From contig JAHNUO010000014.1 of the NCBI GenBank assembly GCA_019787685.1, forward strand, positions 1,116,001 to 1,180,000: DNA of 64,000 nucleotides. The letters are read 5' to 3'. This stretch comes from Chiua virens (Eukaryota; Basidiomycota; Agaricomycetes; Boletales; Boletaceae). How positions within the stretch are numbered: the first letter of the stretch is position 1; each line of letters begins with the position of its first letter. Positions 11,166 through 23,525 of the stretch are shown here, in pieces. The notes beneath the pieces are model-generated. The model searched no databases. It worked only from the letters and a program-made list of their open reading frames with translations, and was not told the origin of the DNA. The translations under genes were made by a program, and so were the position numbers.

Positions 11166-13506
11166 ATGTCTCGACCTGTCACCCGTCAGAAAAATGTCAG
11201 CCAGCGTCCTGGTCAGGTTGTTCTTGAAAGCATACATAAACGACGTACCGCAGAGCAAAAACAAGCCGACGATGCTCTAGCAGAGCAGGGAAAACACGAC
11301 CGGGAGGCCGTACGTGGACGTGCTGTTGAACGCCTGACAAACATAATTCTCATCAATGCAAGAAGAAGAGGAACGCCATACTCAGCGCCCAAAGCCTTGT
11401 CTGCGCGGTGCCAGCGACCGCCCACGTGTTCTCTTGAGGGTCACTGAACCCGACTTGGAAGAGAGCTCGCAGAGAACAGAGTGTAGCCAGGCAGTGGTTC
11501 CAGCATCCCTCGACGCAGAGATGGAGGGAGTAGGACTCGAGGGTGGGAGTATCGATAACGATGGCACGCTTTTTGAAGGAGGCTCTGGTCATACTACTAC
11601 ACAAGGTGCGCCTTTGTCAATTGTACCATATTACTCAGTAAATAAACTTACTGTATGATGCAGCTACTGTCGCAGCCCTAGAAGACAGTGGTGTCAACAG
11701 TACACTGTGGCCCCAATCACGGTGTCACCAAGTTGGCTAAGCAAGGAAGTGGCGTCACTACAACCTTCCTGAAACGGAAGCCTGAATCGGTCTCTACGTG
11801 CGTTTTATCTTTCCTTCAAGCGTGATGCAAGTTCTTCTAACAGAAACCGTCCTCTTTTATTAGAATTTCCGTAACGAATTGTATCAACAAAGTCAAAACG
11901 AAGCAAAGGAAGGTCGTACTGGCATCGGAAAGGTGAAAGACTGGGCAGACAACATCAGTTCTTCCAAGTCGTTCCTATATATCTCAGCGCTCTCACAACA
12001 GTCGGCACACAAGGTCCGTATCAGGTACTACCACGAGCTCGCATGGCAAGCGTAAGGGTCAACGTGCGACTCCCGCAAGTACGCACTCAAACACACGTGC
12101 ATCCACCCCGTCTAGCAGCGCAAAAGCTGGTTTTCAGGTCCCAGTATCCTTTGTTGAAGAGGATTCACTGCCGATGCTCGACCATCCTCAGCCGCAGTGG
12201 GGAAGCCAGCGCAATGCAACCCAGGTAACTTATATTTTCGCGTGCGCTGTCTACAGTTTGATTACTTATTTGGTCAGGTCCGTCAGGTGATCGCTGATGT
12301 TGTGAGCGGGTCAGAGCCTGAAAAAGAAGATCCAACACAGCGAGTGTTGAAGGACGAGGCTGTCGATGGGGATAAGGTACGTTTATGGTGATCCATTCAA
12401 GTCTGCTTACTACATATTATAACTAGGCACTGATTGCCCCTCCGCCTTCGAAGCGCAGTCGAACTTCTGCTTCACAGCGCACGGGCAGTGGTGTCAATAA
12501 CAAGTATATCAACACGGACCTTCCGCTGGGGACTACGGCCAATAACAAGTGGCAACGCGTCTTTCTCTCGACACTTGCTCATGTGGTCAGCACCTATGAG
12601 AATCCGTGGAGCATCCCGGATGATGTATTCCTGGTGATATTACAGAAGGTATGGGATATGGTGTACAAGTTGTCTGTTCTACATACGGTTGAGACTGGGG
12701 GGCCCGTCCATCACATTGTAAGTCGAACCATAGTCCGGTTATAACTTCCTAAGTCTGACATGTCATGTACAGTCGAAGCAAGCGCTCACCAATTGGCGAG
12801 CTGGCTTTGCTTCTGCTGCTGTCATTACTGTCACCTCGTTCTTTTCCGACAACCGTGGAATTTGAGCAACATGAAAGTCGCGCGGAATTTGCTGAGGCAA
12901 TGCTAGAGGACCATCGCTTTTTGTTTCGCGATAACAAAGGTACAGATCCTGCGGTATGTTTAATTCATCCATTTGCTTGTTGGTTAGCTGACACGTTCTC
13001 GAAATGAATGGAAAGGGATCTGGAAATCACCCTTCGTACTCCAGACATTCGCTCATCATTTCAACTACATTCAAGGCCATGTCAATGTCTCAGACTTGCC
13101 GTTTCAGCAACTCGGTCCGAGAGAGGCACTGGCGCTTGCATGTGCAGCGGTAAGTCGTTTGATTTGTTTCCGCTCTCGCGGCTATTTTCACAATGAAATG
13201 GTTTAGGTTGCACGTATTCTCACTCTCGTCACGAACAACAACGTTGAATTCAAGGCCGCCGAATCACTGGACACATGGTCCAGTTGCATTCCGAAGGGAA
13301 CCCAGTACGAGTTCAATGAAGGGGTCTGGGGTGCAACAACCTTCTACTATCTCAAGTCGATCCTCCGCTTATCCGATGAGCAATTCCAATCTATTGTAGA
13401 TGGTACTCAACAGTTCGTCAAAGCCATGCGAGCAATTCCCTGCTGGGCGACTGATCCTATGAACATCGACGATGACGAGTCGGATAAATTGTTTGCATTC
13501 CGCTGA
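11166..13506 (+). CDS. Plavaka accessory protein, left copy
   Basis: A multi-exon gene divergent from the transposase. It starts MSRPVTRQKNVSQRPGQVVL at 11166 and continues through a charged, coiled-coil-like segment rich in Lys, Glu and Arg. A disordered Ser/Thr/Lys-rich middle (11800-12480) is followed by a conserved-looking globular part, 12490-13506: TDLPLGTTANNKWQRVFL, ENPWSIPDDVF, MLEDHRFLFRDN, NYIQGHVNVSDLPFQQLG, KSILRLSDEQFQSIV, ending DKLFAFR. Introns of about 50 bp interrupt it. I know no biochemical function; proteins of this shape accompany Plavaka/KDZ-like transposases in mushrooms. A shared promoter region with the transposase is expected between 10953 and 11166. Exon borders are estimates. 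Confidence 0.55.
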
Positions 13507-13978
13507 GTGAGTTGAACATGATAATCTTTCACAGTGCACTACGCCAACCGCTCTTCTAGAACCATTCCCCCACCCTTGATTCAAGTCTGCATGCCACGCT
13601 GCGAATCCATGTTCCCGGCACTTACGGACAATCATCTTTTATTTCATTCCTCCCCTACCGCTTCGTTTGTGCTCTGCCAACGAATGTCTGCGTGAATCTA
13701 AGCATTAATAATCATTTTTTAATATCTACTACATGTTTTTGACTTGAATGCAGTCGTTTGGTCTCGTGAACATGGCAAGACATGATAAGAACCATGAGAT
13801 GCAAAGCAGCAGAAAAGCACTGGATAGCCTCATGAGTCCAATAAGATGCTAAGAACTGAATTGCCGAGTGTCTAATGAGACATTCTTCTTATCGTGTCTA
13901 ATGGCGTTCTGCGCGGGACTCCGAAAAGACAACAAAGCCAAAATTAGACAAAATTAGCAACGTGTAAAATTACTGATC

Positions 13979-14500
13979 GGCGCCTGGGCCGCTTGTGAGC
14001 TGCGTGGGCGGGTGGGATCCGACCTACGCAGGACAAGCGGAACGTCCGAAGAACCCGAAGACGGAGGTGAGATCTGTATGACTCAGGGTCCGGTCGCCAA
14101 AGGGAATGGTGGGTGGGCGAAAGAAAACGCGCGAGCTGCGAGGATCGCGTTGTCGCGCTGGTGGAAGTGGCGAAAGAGAATAGGCTGCACCCCCACTTCC
14201 GCCGCTCGGACAAAGACCGTGCTCTGCCACTGCGCGCATGCCTTACTGCGTTGTCAGAGCCGCCAATTCGGTACTATTCAGAAATTTGAACCGGAGTATC
14301 TGACATTTACCCTAATTTAGTATCTCACGTGATCAAAATTTGATCCGGGAGAGCAGTTGTCCTGCTTTCCATACTCGTGTCAGTGTTAGCACAGCGCGGC
14401 TTAGGCGTCATCGAAGGCTTCCTCGCCCGAAAGGGCAGAGCCATCGTGACGTGCATCTAAATGCGTTCTTGCTCGTGCGAGCAGAGGCATTATGATGCGT
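13979..14500. other. Non-element arm DNA, no gene
   Basis: About 0.5 kb between the Plavaka inner end and the minisatellite. Open frames on both strands (for example 14012-14320) overlap one another, lack a family match and recur as mirror images at 16089-16611. I see no supported gene. Confidence 0.4.
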
Positions 14501-14520
14501 AGCTATGCTCCACGAGAACC

Positions 14521-15065
14521 CCGTCGTTCGTAAGGACGACCACGACGGGAAGTGGTGCCCCCGCCGTCGGCAAGGACATGGACGACGACGGGAAGTGATG
14601 CCCCGTCGTTGGCAAGAAGGACACGGACGACGGCGGGAAGTGATACCCCCGCCGTCGGCAAAGACATGGACGACGACGGGAAGTGATGCCCCGTCGTTGG
14701 CAAGAAGGACACGGACGACGGCGGGAAGTGATACCCCCGCCGTCGGCAAAGACATGGACGACGACGGGAAGTGATGCCCCGTCGTTGGCAAGGACATGGA
14801 CGACGACGGGAAGTGATGCCCCGTCGTTGGCAAGAAGGACACGGACGACGGCGGGAAGTGATGCCCCCGCCGTCAGCAAGAAGGACATGGACGACGACGG
14901 GAAGTGATGCCTCGTCGTTGGCAAGAATGACATGGACGATGGCGGGAGGTGATGCCCCCGCCCTCGGCAAAGACATGGACGACAACGGGAAGTGATGCCC
15001 CGTCGTTGGCAAGAACTTCGGGCGCGGACGACGGTGGGAAGTGATGCCCCCGTTGTCGGCTGTTG
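14521..15065. repeat. Minisatellite of hairpin-forming ~44-bp units, left arm
   Basis: About 12 tandem units of 43-47 bp alternate between two variants, one built on GACGACGGGAAGTGATGCCC and one on GACGGCGGGAAGTGATACCC. Within each unit CGACGGG is followed after about 8 bp by CCCCGTCG, so every unit can fold into a GC-rich hairpin. Because of the repeat, all three minus-strand frames stay open, giving spurious ORFs of up to 206 codons. Confidence 0.85.
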
Positions 15066-15132
15066 GGAAGCATGAGGACACCCCTCAGGCCCGCTCCCAA
15101 GTACCACCAACCTCCCTGCACCGCGTTCTGGA

Positions 15133-15550
15133 CTTACACACGCACCTCTGCGACGCCCTTACGTAGGATAGATATATAAATTGTTGGGCTTGAGGGCCTT
15201 TGATTAGGCCAAATAATGGCAAGCCTCACTCGGCCTGATGCCGACTGTAGTTACATTCGTCATCTGTTGATAGGAGACCCAATCGATCTTGCCTCGCGAT
15301 TACTATCGTCTGACTAAGTTCCTCTCGCTCGTGCTGCCACATGAATAAATTTAAATTTACATTTCTTGCACCACGCGGACCTGGGGTTACACATATCAAA
15401 ACTACTATGATTCGACGAGTCCTCAGGCACAGTCGTGACGAAATGTGAGCGCTTCCGAAGTTCCTTGCCGACAACTATTCTAACTTGTGAAAATATGGAA
15501 GGACGAAAATTTTCACGGCAATGCTCTGGCTCTCAAAATTTCTCAAAGCT
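15133..15550. other. Unique central spacer of the palindrome
   Basis: About 418 bp with no inverted partner, AT-richer than the minisatellites on either side. A minus-strand frame at 15226-15474 has no recognisable content. The presence of a unique spacer argues against a simple hairpin-read artefact, which would fold directly on itself. Confidence 0.6.
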
Positions 15551-15624
15551 CAGAACGCGGTGCAGCGAGGTTGGTGGTACTTGGGAGCGGGCCTGAGGGT
15601 TGTCCTCATGCTTCCCAACAGCCG

Positions 15625-16070
15625 ACAACGGGGGCATCACCTCCCGCCATCGTCCATGTCATTCTTGCCAACGACGAGGCATCACTTCCCGTCGTCGTCC
15701 ATGTCCTTCTTGCTGACGGCGGGGGCATCACTTCCCGCCGTCGTCCGTGTCCTTCTTGCCAACGACGGGGCATCACTTCCCGTCGTCGTCCATGTCTTTG
15801 CCGACGGCGGGGGTATCACTTCCCGCCGTCGTCCGTGTCCTTCTTGCCAACGACGGGGCATCACTTCCCGTCGTCGTCCATGTCCTTGCCAACGACGGGG
15901 CATCACTTCCCGTCGTCGTCCATGTCTTTGCCGACGGCGGGGGTATCACTTCCCGCCGTCGTCCGTGTCCTTCTTGCCAACGACGGGGCATCACTTCCCG
16001 TCGTCGTCCATGTCCTTGCCGACGGCGGGGGCACCACTTCCCGTCGTGGTCGTCCTTACGAACGACGGGG
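15625..16070. repeat. Minisatellite of hairpin-forming ~44-bp units, right arm
   Basis: Reverse-complement counterpart of the left minisatellite with about 10 units rather than 12, which accounts for the roughly 94-bp shift between the inner arm edges. Unit order also differs slightly, with single-base changes at the spacer-proximal edge. Confidence 0.85.
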
Positions 16071-17082
16071 TTCTCGTGGAGCATAGCTACGCATCATAAT
16101 GCCTCTGCTCGCACGAGCAAGAACGCATTTAGATGCACGTCACGATGGCTCTGCCCTTTCGGGCGAGGAAGCCTTCGATGACGCCTAAGCCGCGCTGTGC
16201 TAACACTGACACGAGTATGGAAAGCAGGACAACTGCTCTCCCGGATCAAATTTTGATCACGTGAGATACTAAATTAGGGTAAATGTCAGATACTCCGGTT
16301 CAAATTTCTGAATAGTACCGAATTGGCGGCTCTGACAACGCAGTAAGGCATGCGCGCAGTGGCAGAGCACGGTCTTTGTCCGAGCGGCGGAAGTGGGGGT
16401 GCAGCCTATTCTCTTTCGCCACTTCCACCAGCGCGACAACGCGATCCTCGCAGCTCGCGCGTTTTCTTTCGCCCACCCACCATTCCCTTTGGCGACCGGA
16501 CCCTGAGTCATACAGATCTCACCTCCGTCTTCGGGTTCTTCGGACGTTCCGCTTGTCCTGCGTAGGTCGGATCCCACCCGCCCACGCAGCTCACAAGCGG
16601 CCCAGGCGCCGATCAGTAATTTTACACGTTGCTAATTTTGTCTAATTTTGGCTTTGTTGTCTTTTCGGAGTCCCGCGCAGAACGCCATTAGACACGATAA
16701 GAAGAATGTCTCATTAGACACTCGGCAATTCAGTTCTTAGCATCTTATTGGACTCATGAGGCTATCCAGTGCTTTTCTGCTGCTTTGCATCTCATGGTTC
16801 TTATCATGTCTTGCCATGTTCACGAGACCAAACGACTGCATTCAAGTCAAAAACATGTAGTAGATATTAAAAAATGATTATTAATGCTTAGATTCACGCA
16901 GACATTCGTTGGCAGAGCACAAACGAAGCGGTAGGGGAGGAATGAAATAAAAGATGATTGTCCGTAAGTGCCGGGAACATGGATTCGCAGCGTGGCATGC
17001 AGACTTGAATCAAGGGTGGGGGAATGGTTCTAGAAGAGCGGTTGGCGTAGTGCACTGTGAAAGATTATCATGTTCAACTCAC

Positions 17083-19423
17083 TCAGCGGAATGCAAACAA
17101 TTTATCCGACTCGTCATCGTCGATGTTCATAGGATCAGTCGCCCAGCAGGGAATTGCTCGCATGGCTTTGACGAACTGTTGAGTACCATCTACAATAGAT
17201 TGGAATTGCTCATCGGATAAGCGGAGGATCGACTTGAGATAGTAGAAGGTTGTTGCACCCCAGACCCCTTCATTGAACTCGTACTGGGTTCCCTTCGGAA
17301 TGCAACTGGACCATGTGTCCAGTGATTCGGCGGCCTTGAATTCAACGTTGTTGTTCGTGACGAGAGTGAGAATACGTGCAACCTAAACCATTTCATTGTG
17401 AAAATAGCCGCGAGAGCGGAAACAAATCAAACGACTTACCGCTGCACATGCAAGCGCCAGTGCCTCTCTCGGACCGAGTTGCTGAAACGGCAAGTCTGAG
17501 ACATTGACATGGCCTTGAATGTAGTTGAAATGATGAGCGAATGTCTGGAGTACGAAGGGTGATTTCCAGATCCCTTTCCATTCATTTCGAGAACGTGTCA
17601 GCTAACCAACAAGCAAATGGATGAATTAAACATACCGCAGGATCTGTACCTTTGTTATCGCGAAACAAAAAGCGATGGTCCTCTAGCATTGCCTCAGCAA
17701 ATTCCGCGCGACTTTCATGTTGCTCAAATTCCACGGTTGTCGGAAAAGAACGAGGTGACAGTAATGACAGCAGCAGAAGCAAAGCCAGCTCGCCAATTGG
17801 TGAGCGCTTGCTTCGACTGTACATGACATGTCAGACTTAGGAAGTTATAACCGGACTATGGTTCGACTTACAATGTGATGGACGGGCCCCCCAGTCTCAA
17901 CCGTATGTAGAACAGACAACTTGTACACCATATCCCATACCTTCTGTAATATCACCAGGAATACATCATCCGGGATGCTCCACGGATTCTCATAGGTGCT
18001 GACCACATGAGCAAGTGTCGAGAGAAAGACGCGTTGCCACTTGTTATTGGCCGTAGTCCCCAGCGGAAGGTCCGTGTTGATATACTTGTTATTGACACCA
18101 CTGCCCGTGCGCTGTGAAGCAGAAGTTCGACTGCGCTTCGAAGGCGGAGGGGCAATCAGTGCCTAGTTATAATATGTAGTAAGCAGACTTGAATGGATCA
18201 CCATAAACGTACCTTATCCCCATCGACAGCCTCGTCCTTCAACACTCGCTGTGTTGGATCTTCTTTTTCAGGCTCTGACCCGCTCACAACATCAGCGATC
18301 ACCTGACGGACCTGACCAAATAAGTAATCAAACTGTAGACAGCGCACGCGAAAATATAAGTTACCTGGGTTGCATTGCGCTGGCTTCCCCACTGCGGCTG
18401 AGGATGGTCGAGCATCGGCAGTGAATCCTCTTCAACAAAGGATACTGGGACCTGAAAACCAGCTTTTGCGCTGCTAGACGGGGTGGATGCACGTGTGTTT
18501 GAGTGCGTACTTGCGGGAGTCGCACGTTGACCCTTACGCTTGCCATGCGAGCTCGTGGTAGTACCTGATACGGACCTTGTGTGCCGACTGTTGTGAGAGC
18601 GCTGAGATATATAGGAACGACTTGGAAGAACTGATGTTGTCTGCCCAGTCTTTCACCTTTCCGATGCCAGTACGACCTTCCTTTGCTTCGTTTTGACTTT
18701 GTTGATACAATTCGTTACGGAAATTCTAATAAAAGAGGACGGTTTCTGTTAGAAGAACTTGCATCACGCTTGAAGGAAAGATAAAACGCACGTAGAGACC
18801 GATTCAGGCTTCCGTTTCAGGAAGGTTGTAGTGACGCCACTTCCTTGCTTAGCCAACTTGGTGACACCGTGATTGGGGCCACAGTGTACTGTTGACACCA
18901 CTGTCTTCTAGGGCTGCGACAGTAGCTGCATCATACAGTAAGTTTATTTACTGAGTAATATGGTACAATTGACAAAGGCGCACCTTGTGTAGTAGTATGA
19001 CCAGAGCCTCCTTCAAAAAGCGTGCCATCGTTATCGATACTCCCACCCTCGAGTCCTACTCCCTCCATCTCTGCGTCGAGGGATGCTGGAACCACTGCCT
19101 GGCTACACTCTGTTCTCTGCGAGCTCTCTTCCAAGTCGGGTTCAGTGACCCTCAAGAGAACACGTGGGCGGTCGCTGGCACCGCGCAGACAAGGCTTTGG
19201 GCGCTGAGTATGGCGTTCCTCTTCTTCTTGCATTGATGAGAATTATGTTTGTCAGGCGTTCAACAGCACGTCCACGTACGGCCTCCCGGTCGTGTTTTCC
19301 CTGCTCTGCTAGAGCATCGTCGGCTTGTTTTTGCTCTGCGGTACGTCGTTTATGTATGCTTTCAAGAACAACCTGACCAGGACGCTGGCTGACATTTTTC
19401 TGACGGGTGACAGGTCGAGACAT
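17083..19423 (-). CDS. Plavaka accessory protein, right copy
   Basis: Mirror image of the gene at 11166-13506; all open frames translate identically. Starts MSRPVTRQKN at 19423 and ends DKLFAFR at 17083. Function unknown. Its retention without visible damage in the C-terminal globular part, while the neighbouring transposase is broken, is notable but could be chance. Confidence 0.55.
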
Positions 19424-19635
19424 GAGGGTGGTGAGGAGAAAAAGGCTCGTAGCGGTACAAGTGAAAAATGTGCAGCGCAACTTGAAGTAAATGGCGTGGC
19501 GCAAAAATGTAGTGTGTAAGTTTAACTCTCATTGTATATGTGGCGTGATTCCAACCCTTTCCCACATTGGCAGGGCATTCGACAACCCTTTGACCACAGC
19601 CTCAATGGTCGCGGTATTCGGCACTGCCTAGCTCA

Positions 19636-22600
19636 ATGTCCTATCCCCGCCCGCCCCGACGAGTATTTCCTGCTTGTCGCATCCAGTGTCCCTATGCAGA
19701 ATGCTCTCAATGGTTCAAGACAGAGGCAGGGCTGAACCGCCATTGCTCAGCGGTGCACAAATTCGCCTTCGAATCATATCCAGAGGCCCACAAACCAGTA
19801 CCTTGACACCATCACGGTCCGTGGCTCAACCAGTACCTGGCGTTATTCGCGATTATCACGACAAGCTCACAGGTGAGACAATGGGGTAGCCGCTATTTAA
19901 GTAATTCTAGTTGTGCTCGTACTGACTCAGACATTTTTCTCAGGTGAAACATACGACATGACTGGACAACCTCTGGATCCCAAACTTCCGCCTCCGCCTA
20001 TTGTCGCAAAAGATCCTAGTGATTGGTACCCCTATAGAGACCGGCTCCATTTCGAGTCGGCTGAATTTCTTTTCAAACGGGCAGTCTCAGATGTCTGCGA
20101 CTAATGTTGACCAGCTCTGTGAGCTCTGGGCCCGCTCGGGTGCTTGTCCACCGTACGCAAATCACAAAGAGCTCTACGATACCATCGATGCAACACCAGT
20201 AGGCGATGTTCCCTGACAAAGCTTCAAGTTGCGGTATGAAGGTCAACGCCCGACTGGATCAGTTCCACTGTGGATGAAGCAAACGTATGAGTTTTCTTTT
20301 CGCTCCCCCGATCGACTCGTGCAAAATATACTGTCGAATGAAGATTTCAATGGGCATGTTGACTATGTTCCGTATCGGGATTTCACAAGTGCCGATAAGA
20401 CGCGTCGGTATGAAAATTTGATGTCAGATGATTGGGCATGGAAACAAGCAATACTAAGTCTATTATTTCCTGTGCGATTGTGACTTAACTGCCTATGACA
20501 GGACAAGATCGCAACGGACAGGAATACACACGGTGCTACATTTGTCCCTATTGTACTGGGTAGTGACAAAACGACCGTTATTGTTGGGACCGGCCAGCAA
20601 GAATATTGGCCAGTTTATCTATCAATTGGAAATATTCACAACGACACCAGACGTGCTCACGGGAGTGCAGTCGAATTATTGGTATTTTTTGCCATTCCGA
20701 AGAGTGAGTTTTTTTTTAGAATGTTTCTCCCCCGGGCCCCTTCTCATCTAAGTGCATTTTGAAGCAGTGAAGAAACACGCGGATGATCCTACATTTCGCC
20801 TCTCTTCAAGAAACAGCTATTTCATGCCGCCATGTGTAAAATCCTTGCCTCGATCAAACCCAGGATGGCGAACACCTGAATTGATGCGCTGTGCTGACCG
20901 CCGTTACCGTCGAGTTATATTGGGAATTGGCCCATATCTTGCTGACTATCCGGAACAGGTACTCCTTACTGGGATCGTTCAGAATTGGTGTGCAAGGTAA
21001 GTTTATTTGCTCAACTTACATGGATTATTGACCAACTCGGACGTGATAAGATGTATTGCATTTCCAGCAGATTTTGATTTGGCAGGACGGCCCCGAACCT
21101 CTGAGCTGATGGAGGCAATCGCAGATGAGATTGCGCCCAACTATGCATGGCAAGAGTGGGGTGTTGACGTTAATGTCGTCGTATGTCAGCCTGACTCTGA
21201 GTCGGAGATTACTCTTGCTCGCTGCGCTTCAAGTCGTACTGACGCTTTCACTCTAGCCCTTCACATCCGCTGACATTTGTCAACTTATGGCTCCAGATAT
21301 CCTCCATCAGTTAATCGAGGGGACGTTTAAGGACTATTTAGTCGAGTGGGTTGAAAAATACTTAGAGCTTACATATGGCAAGGCTGGTGCGAAGGAGCAT
21401 CTAGCGGACATAGATCGCCGGTGAGTTTCCCTGCCGTGGCTGCGATTAATTAATGCTGAAATTGAAACACCAGTATTGCTGTTGCTCCCCCATTTCCTGG
21501 ACTACGACGATTTCCGGATGGCCGTGGCTTCAGCCAGTGGACCGGAAATGATTCAAAAGCTCTAATGAGGGTAAGTTAGTATTTACATGCTCTCCCTGCG
21601 CTACAACATCGGGGATACTAGGTCTATCTACCAGCAATTGAAGGGCATGTCCCTTATGATATTGTGCAGACCCTGCGATACTTTCTGGAATTCTGCTATA
21701 TCGCCCGTAGCAACATAATCACCGAGAAGTTGCTGGATAATCTTAGAACCTCGCTTTCCCAATTCCACCATTTTCGTGAAGTCTTCCGGAAGGTCGGAGT
21801 ACGTGCAGATGGGTTTTCCCTTCCCCACCAGCATTCCCTCGTCCACTATAAGACTATGATTCGCCTTTTCGGTGCGCCGAATGGTCTGTCGACTTCAATA
21901 ACGGAATCGAAGCACATCACTGCGGTCAAGAAATCCTGGCGGCGTTCAAGCAAACACAATGCTCGTGGTCAGATGATAGAAACAAACTCACGCCTCTCCC
22001 AGATGGTTCTGCACGGCTTGAAGACGAAGACGACGAAGACGACGAGTCAGCTGGAATGGTTGATGATTCCCTTGAACTTGTGCACTCAGACGTCAAACTT
22101 GCTCAGACTCCTGGTAAGCGGTACATTACATTTATTACTGGTATTGCTAAGCTGCCTCTTCGCAAGTTCGTGGCCATGCAAAAACAGTTAAGGGGATCCA
22201 AGCGATCCCTGTGGCATAAATGGCTTACGGCGAGAAAAAAATCCGTGCAACTCCATCCTGGCATGGCAGAGGTCCACGATATGATTGTGTGGTTGTCAGC
22301 ACGGATCCTGAAGCTGAGGGTATGCTGGGCAATGGAGGTTGCGCGGGTTTTTTCCTTTTTTTCCTTTGTTTACACCAACGGCAAGAATTACTCTTGTACA
22401 CTCATCCAATGGTTTGATCGATACTATGGCTGACGAGCCTGATGAAGCCACAGGGATGTGGATGGTCACCCCTCACTGCTTGCAGACCGATCGAAGCACT
22501 TGGCCATTTTCCCCACTGAGAGTATCATTCGTAACGTCCATATTCTACCTATTTTTGGCAGCGAGCATGTACCTGAGCATGTTTCAGCTGAGAACTCATT

Positions 22601-22667
22601 AGACTTATACCGAGGATTCTATGTTAATCGCTATTCCGACCATCACATGTTCGAGTTGATATCTTAG
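19636..22667 (+). pseudogene. Plavaka transposase, right copy, disrupted
   Basis: Starts MSYPRPPRRVFPACRI at 19636, followed by a C2H2 finger (CPYAECSQWFKTEAGLNRHC). Family blocks follow in order: YHDKLTG/TYDMTGQPLDPKLPPPP (intron about 19870-19940), DPSDWYPYRDRLHFESAEFL, MSATNVDQLCELWARSG, DATPVGDVP, LMSDDWAWKQ, GSDKTTVIVGTGQQEYWPVY, HADDPTFR, GIGPYLADYPEQVLL, IEGTFKDYLVEWVEKYL, RRFPDGRGFSQWTGND, FHHFREVFRKVGVRADGFSL, APNGL...ESKHI, PSWHGRGPRYDCVVVSTDPE and the tail HHMFELIS. Breaks: a frame change between the finger and YHDK; an extra 4 bp near 20082; TGA at 20214 where the family has Trp; a frame change near 20812 (CTCTCTTC); and loss of frame near 22423 and 22460. The protein would cut and paste the element, but this copy cannot be active as written. 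Confidence 0.8.
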
Positions 22668-22920
22668 GCGTCTTATCAGTAATTTAGTATCTGTACATAG
22701 CTATTTTTCGCTAATTCAATGATGCTGTCTTTTGGATCTTGCGCGACTAATTGTAACAGCAACATAAGAACTTTTAGACATTGTAGGTGATCAGCGCACT
22801 GTCTATTAAATTGGCTTGTCCAGCTACTGCTGCTAATGTGGCGTCGCTAGTTGAATTAGCAGTCAAAAGACAGCTAAAGCCGTAAATAAGCCAAAATTAG
22901 CATCGTGTAAAATTACTGAT

Positions 22921-23525
22921 CGGCGCCCGCCCTCAATGGGGTGGCGGAATAACGAGCAAGCTGCAAAGATCAATATAACAGAGTGTACCGACTGAATTTC
23001 CCAGCATCTATCGAAACGAGCGACAGCGAAAGCAATATGAGCCTGCCAGGTTGGGGACGAACTCGGCTCGGGAGGGAGGGAAGAGTAAGTCAAGCATCTG
23101 GGGGCTACCAGAAGCCGTTGGAAGGCCCAGGGTGTGAGATGAGGACGAAACGACGTCGAAACAAAAACCCAGGAGGACAGGAGGAGGCACCTACTTAGCT
23201 TCACAGGGAAAGTTCTGGTTCATCACGTTGCTTACATATTACCACAACAATTTGCCGCGCGATGACTGGCGTTGGTTAGTCGAGGTGATTGCCAGTGGAG
23301 CCCTCGCTGCAAGAAGTGCTGTCTTCCGACCTAAGGACCGCAGCGACCAGACCATAAATCTGTATCACGTCACTATCCGGTATGATGGCAACTGGATTTC
23401 TTGGAGAACAAATCATTGACACTCTTAGAAGAGTCATATCATTAAAAAAGGCTTGTAAATATATATACTACTATACTCGTTATCTTGTCGTTGCAATTGA
23501 GGCGGCATCTGTTGTCTTGTTCTTA
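22921..23525. other. No recognisable gene
   Basis: About 600 bp between the right palindrome edge and the ATP-grasp-like gene. Short overlapping frames on both strands have no family features. It begins CGGCGCC, the likely last bases of the Plavaka terminal repeat. Confidence 0.4.

Larger units (their letters stand above)
7669..13978. mobile_element. Plavaka-type DNA transposon, left copy
   Basis: Imperfect terminal inverted repeats of roughly 55-60 bp bound the copy. The outer end reads ATCAGTAATTTTACACGATG and the inner end is its inverted partner, ending TGTAAAATTACTGAT at 13978. At the inner end, and at both ends of the right copy, the repeat continues into GGCGCC; the outer left end reads GAGTCCTA instead. 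Two genes diverge from about 11.0 kb: the transposase leftward and an accessory gene rightward. No target-site duplication could be fixed. Confidence 0.75.
7669..22920. repeat. Giant inverted repeat (palindrome), arms of about 7 kb
   Basis: Every feature of the left arm recurs in reverse on the right arm, with coordinates summing to 30589 out to the edges (7671 pairs with 22918; mismatch begins at 7668/22921). Open frames on both arms translate identically, so identity is close to 100 percent over the transposon part. The arms stay homologous inward to about 15132 and 15551, where the minisatellite differs in length by about 94 bp and some point differences appear. The spacer 15133-15550 is unique. 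Each arm consists of one Plavaka element plus about 1.1 kb of non-element DNA. Confidence 0.9.
16611..22920. mobile_element. Plavaka-type DNA transposon, right copy
   Basis: Inverted copy of the left element. Both ends carry GGCGCCGATCAGTAATTTTA or its complement (16605 onward and up to 22927), suggesting that GGCGCC is the true outer edge of the terminal repeat. The copy carries the accessory gene (17083-19423, minus) and transposase (19636-22667, plus) diverging from about 19.5 kb. Confidence 0.75.

Noticed and set aside
14521..15065. Regular repeats considered as a CRISPR-like array
   Set aside because: Units are contiguous, with no unique spacers, and the genome is eukaryotic.
14490..15110. 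206-codon minus-strand ORF and similar long frames in all three minus-strand frames of the minisatellite
   Set aside because: They exist only because repeat units lack stops on that strand; peptides are permutations of one repeat, and mirror copies occur in the right arm. No start context or domain.
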